Source: Acidobacteriota bacterium
GTDB lineage: Bacteria > Acidobacteriota > Terriglobia > Terriglobales > Acidobacteriaceae
DNA: 5,924 bases
Assembly (NCBI GenBank): GCA_003223595.1
Contig: QHVR01000273.1
Coordinates: forward strand, 1 to 5,924
Direction of reading: 5' to 3'
The translations under genes and the position numbers were made by a program. Below are positions 1-5,650 of the stretch, in pieces. Under the pieces are notes generated by a model that searched no databases, was not told the DNA's origin, and was given only the letters and a program-made list of their open reading frames with translations. Numbering within the stretch: position 1 is the stretch's first letter; each line of letters starts with the position of its first letter.

Positions 1-2
1 AA

Positions 3-260
3 GGATGGACTTGCGTCTTCAACGCCATCGATCCCCTGAAGCCGGAGGATGTCATGCGTACGGTCACCATCAGGGGCGAGCCCCACACCGTTCTCCAGGC
101 GATCAATCGCCAGATCGCCCACTACGCGCAGCACATCGGCCAGATCGTATTTCTGGCCAAGCATCTGCGCTCCAGTCAGTGGAAGACTCTGAGCATCCCG
201 CGGGGAAAGTCGGAGGAGTATAAAACGTTAGCTCCCAAAACCTACAAGCCCGCGAGTTAG
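3..260 (+). CDS. DinB/DUF1572-like protein, 3' end only
   Basis: This is the C-terminal part of a gene that begins before the window; 85 codons are visible, read in the frame of the ATG at 54. That ATG is internal, because the frame is open to the window edge and upstream residues (GWTCVFNAIDPLKPEDV) read like real protein. The fragment resembles the last part of the DinB/YfiT-like superfamily, DUF1572 branch: a long helix carries an HxxxH pair (visible residues 40 and 44, AHYAQHIGQIV), which in this fold supplies ligands to a divalent metal, followed by a short basic tail (KSEEYKTLAPKTYKP). DinB-like proteins are cytoplasmic four-helix bundles; some are bacillithiol or mycothiol-dependent transferases, but most DUF1572 members have no defined reaction, so no substrate is assigned. 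It converges with the secreted protein gene to its right. The superfamily call is fairly safe; the exact subfamily is less so. Confidence 0.8.
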   Translation, partial: GWTCVFNAIDPLKPEDVMRTVTIRGEPHTVLQAINRQIAHYAQHIGQIVFLAKHLRSSQWKTLSIPRGKSEEYKTLAPKTYKPAS

Positions 261-269
261 GAACTCTAT

Positions 270-327
270 CCGGATGTTTCTCCGGTAACCGCGTGCCCCA
301 TGTCTCGCTGCCTTTGCGAGACATGGG
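270..327. repeat. Hairpins in convergent gap, including a perfect 12-bp stem
   Basis: The gap between the DinB-like gene and the convergent secreted-protein gene holds two inverted repeats. The main one is a perfect 12-bp stem, CCCATGTCTCGC at 297-308 pairing with 316-327, around a 7-nt loop. A smaller 5-bp stem, CCGGA at 270-274 with TCCGG at 281-285, lies just before it. Neither is followed by a T tract on either strand, so this is not a classic intrinsic terminator. It could still protect 3' ends or act as a bidirectional stop, and its sequence looks like a dispersed palindromic repeat. Function is inferred from position only. The rest of 261-374 shows nothing else. Confidence 0.6.
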
Positions 328-374
328 AAGCGGCCTAAAATTTCCCCCGCAAGCGCACCGCGCCGATGCGTCAG

Positions 375-1199
375 CTATTTCTTCTGGTCTTTGCCTTCTT
401 CTTTCTTTTCTTCCTGACCCTTCTCCGGCCAAACCGGAGATGCCAACTCGGTTCGCCACATCGGACCGCCCATGTACGACAGCGTGAGCGATTTCACGAA
501 GGTGGGAGCCTCCCCCCGCGAGATCCACACATGATTATCAGGCGGCTGCTTGCCCACCAGCGGCGCAATCACCCCAGCCACCCCGCCAATATCGACTTTG
601 ATCGCGAAGTGCAGCGCTTCGCGCTTCGACCCAAGAATCGTATATGGCTCGGTTCCGACGGGAGTCGCTTCGAGCTTCACGATCCTCGGCTTCGGAGTCG
701 CGACCACGTACGAAAGCTCCGTCTTGGCATTGTCGGGAACATTTTTCAGGATCGTCAGCACCAATCCGTTCGCCAGGTCCGACGGCAGCTTCATGCGCTC
801 GCTCTCGAATTTCTCCTTGCCCTTGTCATCCGTGTACTTAACGTTCACCTGTCCCGAGCGTCCATCTATAGAAAGTTCCTCCGAGTTTTTGAAGCTCGGT
901 CCCTTCTCAATCCGGTGATAGCTGATCAGGCGGAAGGTGCCGCGCTGCGAGAACACCAGGTCTTCCTGCTGTAACGAACCGTCTTTGAAGTGATAGCTGA
1001 GATGGGCAGTGACGTTATTGCCATGCACCACTTCGGTGGAGTCGCCGTAAGCGATGGCAGCTCCCTCCTCTGTGGTGAGAACGAGGAAGCCATGGGTTAT
1101 GCCCTCCTTATATTTGACTTGCACAGGAGCGGCGGAAGCACAGGGGGGAAATAGAGCGCAGACGCAAACCAGCAGGACAGCCACGGATTGAGGACGCAC
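375..1199 (-). CDS. Secreted hypothetical protein
   Basis: This gene encodes about 274 residues and I do not recognise the family. The N-terminus is a clear Sec signal peptide: short basic MRPQS, a hydrophobic core (VAVLLVCVCALFPP) and a likely signal peptidase I site at CASA|AP, so the mature protein should be periplasmic or extracellular. There is no lipobox with a well-placed cysteine. The mature part reads as alternating beta strands with no transmembrane segment (for example THGFLVLTTEEGAAIAYGD) and ends in a charged Lys/Glu tail (EKKEEGKDQKK) that is probably disordered. I chose the GTG at 1199 because GGAGG sits 7 nt upstream; a TTG one codon earlier, at 1202, is only 4 nt from it. The antisense frame is also open for about 200 codons, but only this strand gives a signal peptide and a ribosome site. 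It diverges from tdh. Confidence 0.8.
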   Translation of the reverse strand: MRPQSVAVLLVCVCALFPPCASAAPVQVKYKEGITHGFLVLTTEEGAAIAYGDSTEVVHGNNVTAHLSYHFKDGSLQQEDLVFSQRGTFRLISYHRIEKGPSFKNSEELSIDGRSGQVNVKYTDDKGKEKFESERMKLPSDLANGLVLTILKNVPDNAKTELSYVVATPKPRIVKLEATPVGTEPYTILGSKREALHFAIKVDIGGVAGVIAPLVGKQPPDNHVWISRGEAPTFVKSLTLSYMGGPMWRTELASPVWPEKGQEEKKEEGKDQKK

Positions 1200-1202
1200 C
1201 AA

Positions 1203-1339
1203 GCAGCCTCCACAGAGTACAAAGCTTCGATGCCAAACTGGGCCAGCGCTGTTGCGGAATCACAGGGCAAATCCCCGCACAATGCTAGAATCATACGTTT
1301 TGTGCTTTATAGAAGTTTGGCCTAATTGGGTGTCCTTTT
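1203..1339. promoter_or_regulatory. Divergent intergenic region, candidate tdh promoter
   Basis: This spacer must hold the promoters of both the secreted-protein gene (-) and the tdh cluster (+). On the + strand, TGCTAGAAT at 1283-1291 resembles an extended -10 element (TGn plus TAGAAT), giving a leader of roughly 40 nt before tdh. I see no good -35 hexamer 17 nt upstream, so the call is weak. No convincing operator palindrome or riboswitch-like structure is visible. Confidence 0.3.
1207..1211 (-). promoter_or_regulatory. Ribosome binding site (GGAGG)
   Basis: GGAGG on the - strand lies 7 nt before the GTG at 1199 and 4 nt before the TTG at 1202. The spacing decides the start of the secreted-protein gene in favour of GTG. 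Confidence 0.7.
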
Positions 1340-2392
1340 ATGGCGGAAACCATGCTGGCGGTCGTCAAGCCTGAGGCAGCGCCGGGTGCTGAGGTTCGTG
1401 AAGTGAAGATCCCCGGCTTCGGGCGCACCGACGTGCTGGTCAAAGTCAAGGTGGCGTCCATCTGCGGTACCGATCTCCACATCTACAATTGGGACCGCTG
1501 GGCGCAGAACCGCATCCATCCGCCTCTGATTCCGGGCCACGAATTCTGCGGAGAAGTGGTCGCCTTCGGTGACGAAGTCACCAGCGTTCGCGAAGGCGAT
1601 TTTGTTTCCGCCGAAATGCACGTCGCTTGCGGCAAGTGCCTGCAGTGCCGCACCGGCGAAGCCCACATCTGCCAGAACGTGAAGATTATCGGCGTAGATA
1701 CCGATGGCGCGTTCGCAGAATACGTCGTCATCCCGGAATCGAATATCTGGAAGCTCGATCCTGCCATCCCGCAGGAATACGCCTCCATTCTTGACCCGCT
1801 CGGAAACGCAGTGCACACCGTTCTCGCCGGAGAAATTGCCGCCAAGACCGTAGCCATCACCGGATGCGGCCCCATCGGATTATTCTCCATCGCCGTCGCC
1901 AAAGCGGTAGGCGCCACCTCCGTCTTCGCCATCGAAGTCAATGAGCATCGCGCCCGGATCGCCCGCGAGATGCAGGCCGACTACGTTTTGAATCCCGCGA
2001 AAGAAGACGTCGACGCCATCATCATGGAAAAGACTGGCGGCCTCGGAGTCGACGTAGTCCTCGAAATGGCCGGGCATCCCGATTCCATCCGCACCGCCTT
2101 CGATATCGTGCGCCGCGGCGGACGCATCTCCCTGCTGGGCCTGACCTCCAAGCCGATCTCGCTGAATTTTTCCGAAGACATAATTTTCAAAGGCATCACC
2201 GTCCAGGGAATCAACGGCCGCCGAATGTATCAGACTTGGTACCAGATGACTGCCTTGCTCAAGAACGGCAAACTCAACCTGCACCCGGTAATCACCGATC
2301 GCATCCCGATGAAAGACTTCAGCCAGGCCATGGAGCGCCTGAAAACCGGTGAGGCTAGCAAAATCCTGGTCTATCCCAACGGAGTAAGGTGA
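1340..2392 (+). CDS. tdh: L-threonine 3-dehydrogenase
   Basis: This cytoplasmic enzyme oxidises L-threonine with NAD+ to 2-amino-3-ketobutyrate, the first step of threonine breakdown to glycine. The protein is a zinc-dependent medium-chain dehydrogenase of 350 residues, close to the E. coli length of 341. Visible sites match E. coli Tdh at a constant offset of four: catalytic zinc C42, H67 and E68 (SICGTD, PGHEFCGEV), structural zinc C97, C100, C103 and C111 (ACGKCLQCRTGEAHIC), and the Tdh signature HIYNWDRW after CGTD. The Rossmann motif is GCGPIG (175-180), with E199 as the acidic residue that favours NAD+ over NADP+. The constant offset means Met5 (ATG at 1352) aligns with the E. coli initiator. 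The ATG at 1340 has no clear Shine-Dalgarno and neither does 1352, so either could be used. kbl lies one gene downstream, giving the complete two-enzyme pathway. Confidence 0.95.
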   Translation: MAETMLAVVKPEAAPGAEVREVKIPGFGRTDVLVKVKVASICGTDLHIYNWDRWAQNRIHPPLIPGHEFCGEVVAFGDEVTSVREGDFVSAEMHVACGKCLQCRTGEAHICQNVKIIGVDTDGAFAEYVVIPESNIWKLDPAIPQEYASILDPLGNAVHTVLAGEIAAKTVAITGCGPIGLFSIAVAKAVGATSVFAIEVNEHRARIAREMQADYVLNPAKEDVDAIIMEKTGGLGVDVVLEMAGHPDSIRTAFDIVRRGGRISLLGLTSKPISLNFSEDIIFKGITVQGINGRRMYQTWYQMTALLKNGKLNLHPVITDRIPMKDFSQAMERLKTGEASKILVYPNGVR

Positions 2393-2395
2393 ATT

Positions 2396-2426
2396 CCCCT
2401 GTGCTCCTCTGTGTCCCCTGTGGTGA
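2396..2426. repeat. Short CTGTG tandem repeat after tdh
   Basis: Three CTGTG cores at 2399, 2409 and 2418 sit in a C/T-rich strand (CCCCTGTGCTCCTCTGTGTC, then CCCTGTGGTGA), so the units repeat every 9-10 bp. It starts four bases after the tdh stop and fills most of the 52-bp gap before the next gene. From memory, C/T-rich arrays of this style (CTCTGTGTCCTCTGTGGTG) recur as dispersed intergenic repeats in Acidobacteria and other phyla. No function is established to my knowledge. Confidence 0.55.
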
Positions 2427-2444
2427 TAGTTCGCGCGAATTTCG

Positions 2445-2924
2445 ATGAGCCTAGACGCCTATGTCCGGTGCAGTTGTATCCGCGATGGCAAAGCCCGCAA
2501 ACCGCACCCCTTCCCTGACCGCTTCACCTGGGACGAGAGCAGTGCCCCCTCGCTAACCGGCGATCCCGACCAGGCCGAATGGGATGCCCATGACAAATGG
2601 GTGCAACAAGCCTGCGAACACGAAGGGTATTTGGTCTCCGAGTTCCTGGGCAACATCACCCGCATCCGTAACGTCCGCGAATTCGTCCGCGGACTGCAAG
2701 GCAATCCCGGACCCAAGTTCCCCATTCTGCTGAAGAAGGTCGTGTATGACGGAACCCACACCGGCGACTGGGTGCCCGCCAATCAAACGCCCGAACTGCT
2801 CAAGGAAGTCAATCTGGTGCTCCAGTCCAGCGACATCCTCACGCCGGGGGAGCAAGAGTTTTTTGAAGCGATGAAGCGCCTGTGCGAAGCCAGCCTCGCC
2901 ACGGGCAACCCGATTGGCTTTTGA
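2445..2924 (+). CDS. Hypothetical protein between tdh and kbl
   Basis: This gene encodes a predicted soluble protein of 159 residues; I do not recognise a named family. It has no signal peptide and no membrane segment. The N-terminal third is rich in Cys, Asp and Pro (MSLDAYVRCSCIRDGKARKP, then a DRFTWDE stretch), the middle has WDAHDKWVQQACEHEGY followed by a likely helix around FLGNITRIRNVREFVRGL, and the C-terminus is helical (EQEFFEAMKRLCEASLATGN). A compact cytoplasmic alpha/beta protein, perhaps of the immunity-protein-like kind, is possible, but I cannot support that. The start is the first ATG in frame; no Shine-Dalgarno precedes it, so translation may depend on upstream tdh translation or use a leaderless-like mode. 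It begins 52 bp after tdh and ends 160 bp before kbl, on the same strand. Coding status is supported by protein-like composition and by fitting the gap exactly. Confidence 0.75.
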   Translation: MSLDAYVRCSCIRDGKARKPHPFPDRFTWDESSAPSLTGDPDQAEWDAHDKWVQQACEHEGYLVSEFLGNITRIRNVREFVRGLQGNPGPKFPILLKKVVYDGTHTGDWVPANQTPELLKEVNLVLQSSDILTPGEQEFFEAMKRLCEASLATGNPIGF

Positions 2925-3034
2925 TGCTGGCATGCCGAGGGCAATCGAGGTTCTCTGTACGCCTCGATACAGCGATCCTTTGCAAAAGAACCGCTACGAG
3001 CATGACGACGAGATAAACTGTTGGGAATCATCCC

Positions 3035-3064
3035 ATCCGTGTTGATCCGCGTGAATCCGCGGCA
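3035..3064. repeat. Three-unit 10-bp tandem repeat upstream of kbl
   Basis: The units are ATCCGTGTTG, ATCCGCGTGA and ATCCGCGGCA at 3035, 3045 and 3055. Each begins with ATCCG, and the period is exactly 10 bp, about one helical turn. The array ends 20 bp before the kbl start codon, so it should lie in the mRNA leader if kbl is read from upstream. It resembles the ATCCGTGTT-type dispersed intergenic repeats I recall from several phyla. Whether it binds a protein is unknown. Confidence 0.6.
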
Positions 3065-3075
3065 GACAATTTCGT

Positions 3076-3079
3076 GAGG
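3076..3079 (+). promoter_or_regulatory. Ribosome binding site of kbl (GAGG)
   Basis: GAGG lies 5 nt before the ATG at 3085 (GTGAGGCTCCC before ATG), a usual spacing that supports this start. Confidence 0.6.
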
Positions 3080-3084
3080 CTCCC

Positions 3085-4305
3085 ATGACCACGGCAACCC
3101 GCACCAACCCCCTTTCTTACCTGACCAACCAACTCGACGAACTCAAAGCCAAAGGCACGCACTTCAAATTGCGCGTGCTCGACGACGAGCAAGCCGCGGT
3201 CTGCACCTTCGATGGCAAGAAGGTTATCAATCTCGCTTCCAACAATTATCTGGGACTCACCACTCATCCCAAGCTGCGCGAAGCTGCCCTCGAAGCGACC
3301 CGCAAGTACGGCGTCGGATCAGGTGCCGTGCGCACCATCGCCGGCACGATGAAGATTCACATGGATCTCGAGGAGAAGATCGCTCGGTTCAAGAATGTCG
3401 AAGCCTGCGTAGTATTCCAATCCGGCTTCGCCGCCAATGCCGGCACCGTTTCCGCTGTGCTGGGCAAAGATGATTTCATCATCTCCGACGCGCTGAATCA
3501 TGCCTCGATTATCGACGGCGCGCGCCTCTCCAAAGCAAAGATCCTCGTCTTCCGTCACAAAGACATCGCCCATGCCGAAGAGCAGCTGGCCAGCATCAAA
3601 ACTGAGCCCGGCAAAAAGCTGCTCATCACTGACGGCGTCTTCTCCATGGACGGCGATATCGGCCCGCTTCCCGCGCTCTGCGATCTTGCCGAGAAGTACG
3701 GCGCCATCATGATGGTGGATGATGCCCACGCCTCGGGAGTTTTGGGCCGCAACGGACGCGGCACCATCGATCACTTCGGCATGCATGGCCGCGTGGACAT
3801 ACAGGTAGGAACGTTGTCCAAGGCGATCGGCGCGCTGGGAGGATACGTTTGCGGCACTCGCGATCTAATCGATTTCCTATATCACCGCGCGCGTCCCTTC
3901 CTGTTCTCCACCTCGCATCCGCCGTCGGTCGCCGCCACCTGCATCGCCGCCTTCGACGTCCTGGAGCAAGAACCCGAGCGCATGGAAAGACTTTGGGACA
4001 ACACGCGCTTCTGGAAAAAAGAATTGGGCCTGCTGGGATTCGACATCGGAGGCAAAGCGACGCCAGCCAGCGAAACTCCAATCACCCCCATCATCATTGG
4101 CGACGGCAAGCTCACCATGGACTTCTCCCGCGAGCTCTTCAAAGAAGGCGTCCTGGGCACAGGCATCGCCTTCCCGACAGTCCCTGAAGGCAAAGCCCGC
4201 ATCCGCACGATCATGACGGCCACTCACACAAAGGAAGAATTAGAAAAAGCGTTGGACGTGCTAAAGAACGTGGGAAAGAGGATGGGAATCCTGGGCAAGC
4301 AATAG
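3085..4305 (+). CDS. kbl: Glycine C-acetyltransferase (2-amino-3-ketobutyrate CoA ligase)
   Basis: This PLP enzyme cleaves the Tdh product 2-amino-3-ketobutyrate with CoA to glycine and acetyl-CoA in the cytoplasm. It belongs to the alpha-oxoamine synthase group (fold type I), and at 406 residues it is slightly longer than the E. coli enzyme (398). Visible sites: LASNNYLGL at the N-terminal substrate lip, YGVGSGAVRTIAGT (75-88), DALNHASIIDG with H139 stacking on PLP, TDGVFSMDGDI, VDDAHASGVLG with D212 and H215, and GTLSKAIG with K246 as the Schiff-base lysine. D212, H215 and K246 correspond to E. coli D210, H213 and K244. SVRTIAGT-like and RPFLFSTSHPP segments look closer to the Bacillus-type Kbl than to the E. 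coli type. Other members of this group (BioF, HemA, Spt) are the main alternatives, but the nearby tdh makes Kbl much the best call. The start is supported by GAGG 5 nt upstream. Confidence 0.93.
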   Translation: MTTATRTNPLSYLTNQLDELKAKGTHFKLRVLDDEQAAVCTFDGKKVINLASNNYLGLTTHPKLREAALEATRKYGVGSGAVRTIAGTMKIHMDLEEKIARFKNVEACVVFQSGFAANAGTVSAVLGKDDFIISDALNHASIIDGARLSKAKILVFRHKDIAHAEEQLASIKTEPGKKLLITDGVFSMDGDIGPLPALCDLAEKYGAIMMVDDAHASGVLGRNGRGTIDHFGMHGRVDIQVGTLSKAIGALGGYVCGTRDLIDFLYHRARPFLFSTSHPPSVAATCIAAFDVLEQEPERMERLWDNTRFWKKELGLLGFDIGGKATPASETPITPIIIGDGKLTMDFSRELFKEGVLGTGIAFPTVPEGKARIRTIMTATHTKEELEKALDVLKNVGKRMGILGKQ

Positions 4306-4309
4306 CCAC

Positions 4310-4371
4310 GTAGGGACAGCCTCTCAGGCTGTCCAGGTTCCTTTCTGTAGGGACAGCCGCCTCGGCTGTCC
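4310..4371. repeat. Two direct copies of a palindromic (REP-like) repeat
   Basis: Two 25-bp copies, 4310-4334 and 4347-4371, share GTAGGGACAGCC at the left and GGCTGTCC at the right, and differ only in the 5 bases between. Each folds into a hairpin: copy 1 pairs 4314-4321 with 4327-4334 (8 bp); copy 2 pairs 4351-4359 with 4363-4371 (9 bp, 3-nt loop). They fill most of the 88-bp gap between convergent kbl and the malectin gene. Copy 1 is followed by a partly T-rich stretch (TTCCTTTCT at 4338-4346), so it may terminate kbl transcription. The sequence looks like an interspersed palindromic element, but copy number elsewhere cannot be seen here. Confidence 0.75.
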
Positions 4372-4393
4372 AGTAGCGAAGCTCGACAGGCTC

Positions 4394-5650
4394 TTACTCC
4401 GCCACGACTTCAATCGCACTCACAGTCGCATACCGCGTAACCGGCACAAACTCCACCAGCAACTTCCCCTGCGCATTAGGCTCCAGCCCTTTAATCTTCA
4501 CCACCAAGGGCCGATTCCCCCCAACTCTGTCGCGGATGTTGACCTTGCGCACAATCGCCTTTCCATTGCAAAACACATCAAACGTCCGATCCTCAGCGCC
4601 CCCGCCCGAAGTCTCCGCACTATTCCGTTCGATGAAATGCAACGTGATCGCATACTGCCCCGCCGCGACAGGAATGGCATAAGAAAAATGCCCCCAGCGC
4701 TCCGTTTCATAGAACTCGGGATCGTCCGTACCCTCAGCCGGCTCCTGGCTCGCCCTCAGCTGCCCGCCCTTGAAGTACGTGTCAGGACTCCACCAGCGGC
4801 TGTCATCCGAATAGTAAGGCGCATCGCGAGCCACGATCCGCACCGGCCGGATTTGTTCTCGAACTCCCGGCAGAATCTCGATCGCTGATACCATCGCGCT
4901 CCCGCTCTGTGCCGAAGAAAATGCCAGATGTAACTGGCCATCGCTCGATGGCGAAATCTTCGGGAATACTTTCACATCAGCCGTGCGCTCGCCCGCTGCA
5001 TCCGCCAGCACATCGAAATCATGCAGCAGAACCTGTCCATTGGCCGATACGGTCATCGTGCGGCTGCCTTCGCCTCCTCCGCCCGAGCTCTCGGGTCCGT
5101 AGAAGGTTTCCGCAAAGTGCAGTCGCAATTCATAAATCCCGGGCTTCAAAGGAACGTTGTAGGAGAAGTCTCCCTGTCGGCTATTGCGATAAATGATGGG
5201 ATCCTGCGTGCGCCAGATGTGCTGCACCGAACTTGCTACTGGCGACCCACCCGTGAAAAAAGCATCACGGCCCCACAGCTTTCCGGCGTGATCCACATAC
5301 TTGCGATTCGAGCCCGCCAGGATGTGGATCTCTTCTCCCACCGGCAAACCGACGGTCGGCTCGCTCGCTGTCTGCCCGACCGGAACGATCGTCGGTTTAC
5401 CTCTATATTTCTCGCGCAGCAGGAACCCCGTAGCGACTGCCGCAACCAGCAGCGCCATTCCTGCGGCAATCATCCAGCTGCGCCGGTACCATTCTCGTCC
5501 CAGAGCGTCTTGCTGCGTGTCTGCCGACACTGGAGCTAGCACTTCCCGCGCTGAAACAGCTACCTTCTCGAATGAGGGTACATACTGCCCCACCGGAATC
5601 GTGATGCGAATCAGATCACTCACGCCGTCGTGCGCGTAGTACTCACGCAA
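4394..5650 (-). CDS. Malectin-domain membrane protein, C-terminal fragment of regulator
   Basis: This open frame gives up to 418 residues from a TTG at 5650. Residues 1-30 are the end of the winged helix (REYYAHDG, then IPVGQYVPSF, the probable wing hairpin). A single transmembrane helix spans about 59-78 (MIAAGMALLVAAVATGFLL) after RREW-like basic residues, which predicts the C-terminus outside the cytoplasm. Two malectin domains follow, about 107-262 and 270-417. They align with each other: SRQGDFSYNVPLKPGIYELR with ERWGHFSYAIPVAAGQYAIT, LHFAE with LHFIE, SSGGGGEGSRT with TSGGGAEDRT, and SAIEILPG with SAIEVVAE. Malectin domains bind glucose-containing oligosaccharides in eukaryotes; here the ligand is unknown. 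No Shine-Dalgarno precedes TTG 5650, so independent translation is doubtful. An alternative GTG at 5623 overlaps the stop of the N-terminal frame. Confidence 0.75.
   Translation of the reverse strand: MREYYAHDGVSDLIRITIPVGQYVPSFEKVAVSAREVLAPVSADTQQDALGREWYRRSWMIAAGMALLVAAVATGFLLREKYRGKPTIVPVGQTASEPTVGLPVGEEIHILAGSNRKYVDHAGKLWGRDAFFTGGSPVASSVQHIWRTQDPIIYRNSRQGDFSYNVPLKPGIYELRLHFAETFYGPESSGGGGEGSRTMTVSANGQVLLHDFDVLADAAGERTADVKVFPKISPSSDGQLHLAFSSAQSGSAMVSAIEILPGVREQIRPVRIVARDAPYYSDDSRWWSPDTYFKGGQLRASQEPAEGTDDPEFYETERWGHFSYAIPVAAGQYAITLHFIERNSAETSGGGAEDRTFDVFCNGKAIVRKVNIRDRVGGNRPLVVKIKGLEPNAQGKLLVEFVPVTRYATVSAIEVVAE

Larger units (their letters stand above)
2925..3084 (+). other. 160-bp spacer before kbl with a hairpin
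   Basis: The spacer contains no gene. It has a 7-bp inverted repeat, ATCGAGG at 2944-2950 with CCTCGAT at 2962-2968 (11-nt loop, no T tract after it), and a 10-bp tandem repeat near its right end. No good sigma70 promoter is seen, so kbl is either cotranscribed with tdh or uses a promoter I cannot recognise. Confidence 0.4.

Noticed and set aside
103..528. - strand open frame of 141 codons across the DinB end and the hairpin
   Set aside because: It overlaps real coding sequence and the palindromic spacer, with low-complexity Arg/Gly-rich translation and no supporting start signal.
366..974. Long + strand open frame of about 200 codons
   Set aside because: It is antisense to the secreted-protein gene, has Arg/His-rich composition typical of GC-driven shadow frames, and lacks a ribosome site.
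1322..1816. - strand open frames opposite tdh (also 1483-1941 and 1880-2284)
   Set aside because: They are shadows of tdh, whose active-site and cofactor motifs are fully conserved on the + strand.
4310..4371. Possible two-repeat CRISPR array
   Set aside because: There are only two copies, with a 12-bp linker and an internal palindrome, and no cas genes are near.
4373..4393. Possible third partial copy of the palindromic repeat (GACAGGCTC)
   Set aside because: It shares only a few bases with the two clear copies and does not form the hairpin.
5021..5539. + strand open frame of 172 codons opposite the malectin gene
   Set aside because: The malectin domains on the - strand explain this DNA; the + strand translation shows no domain-like pattern.
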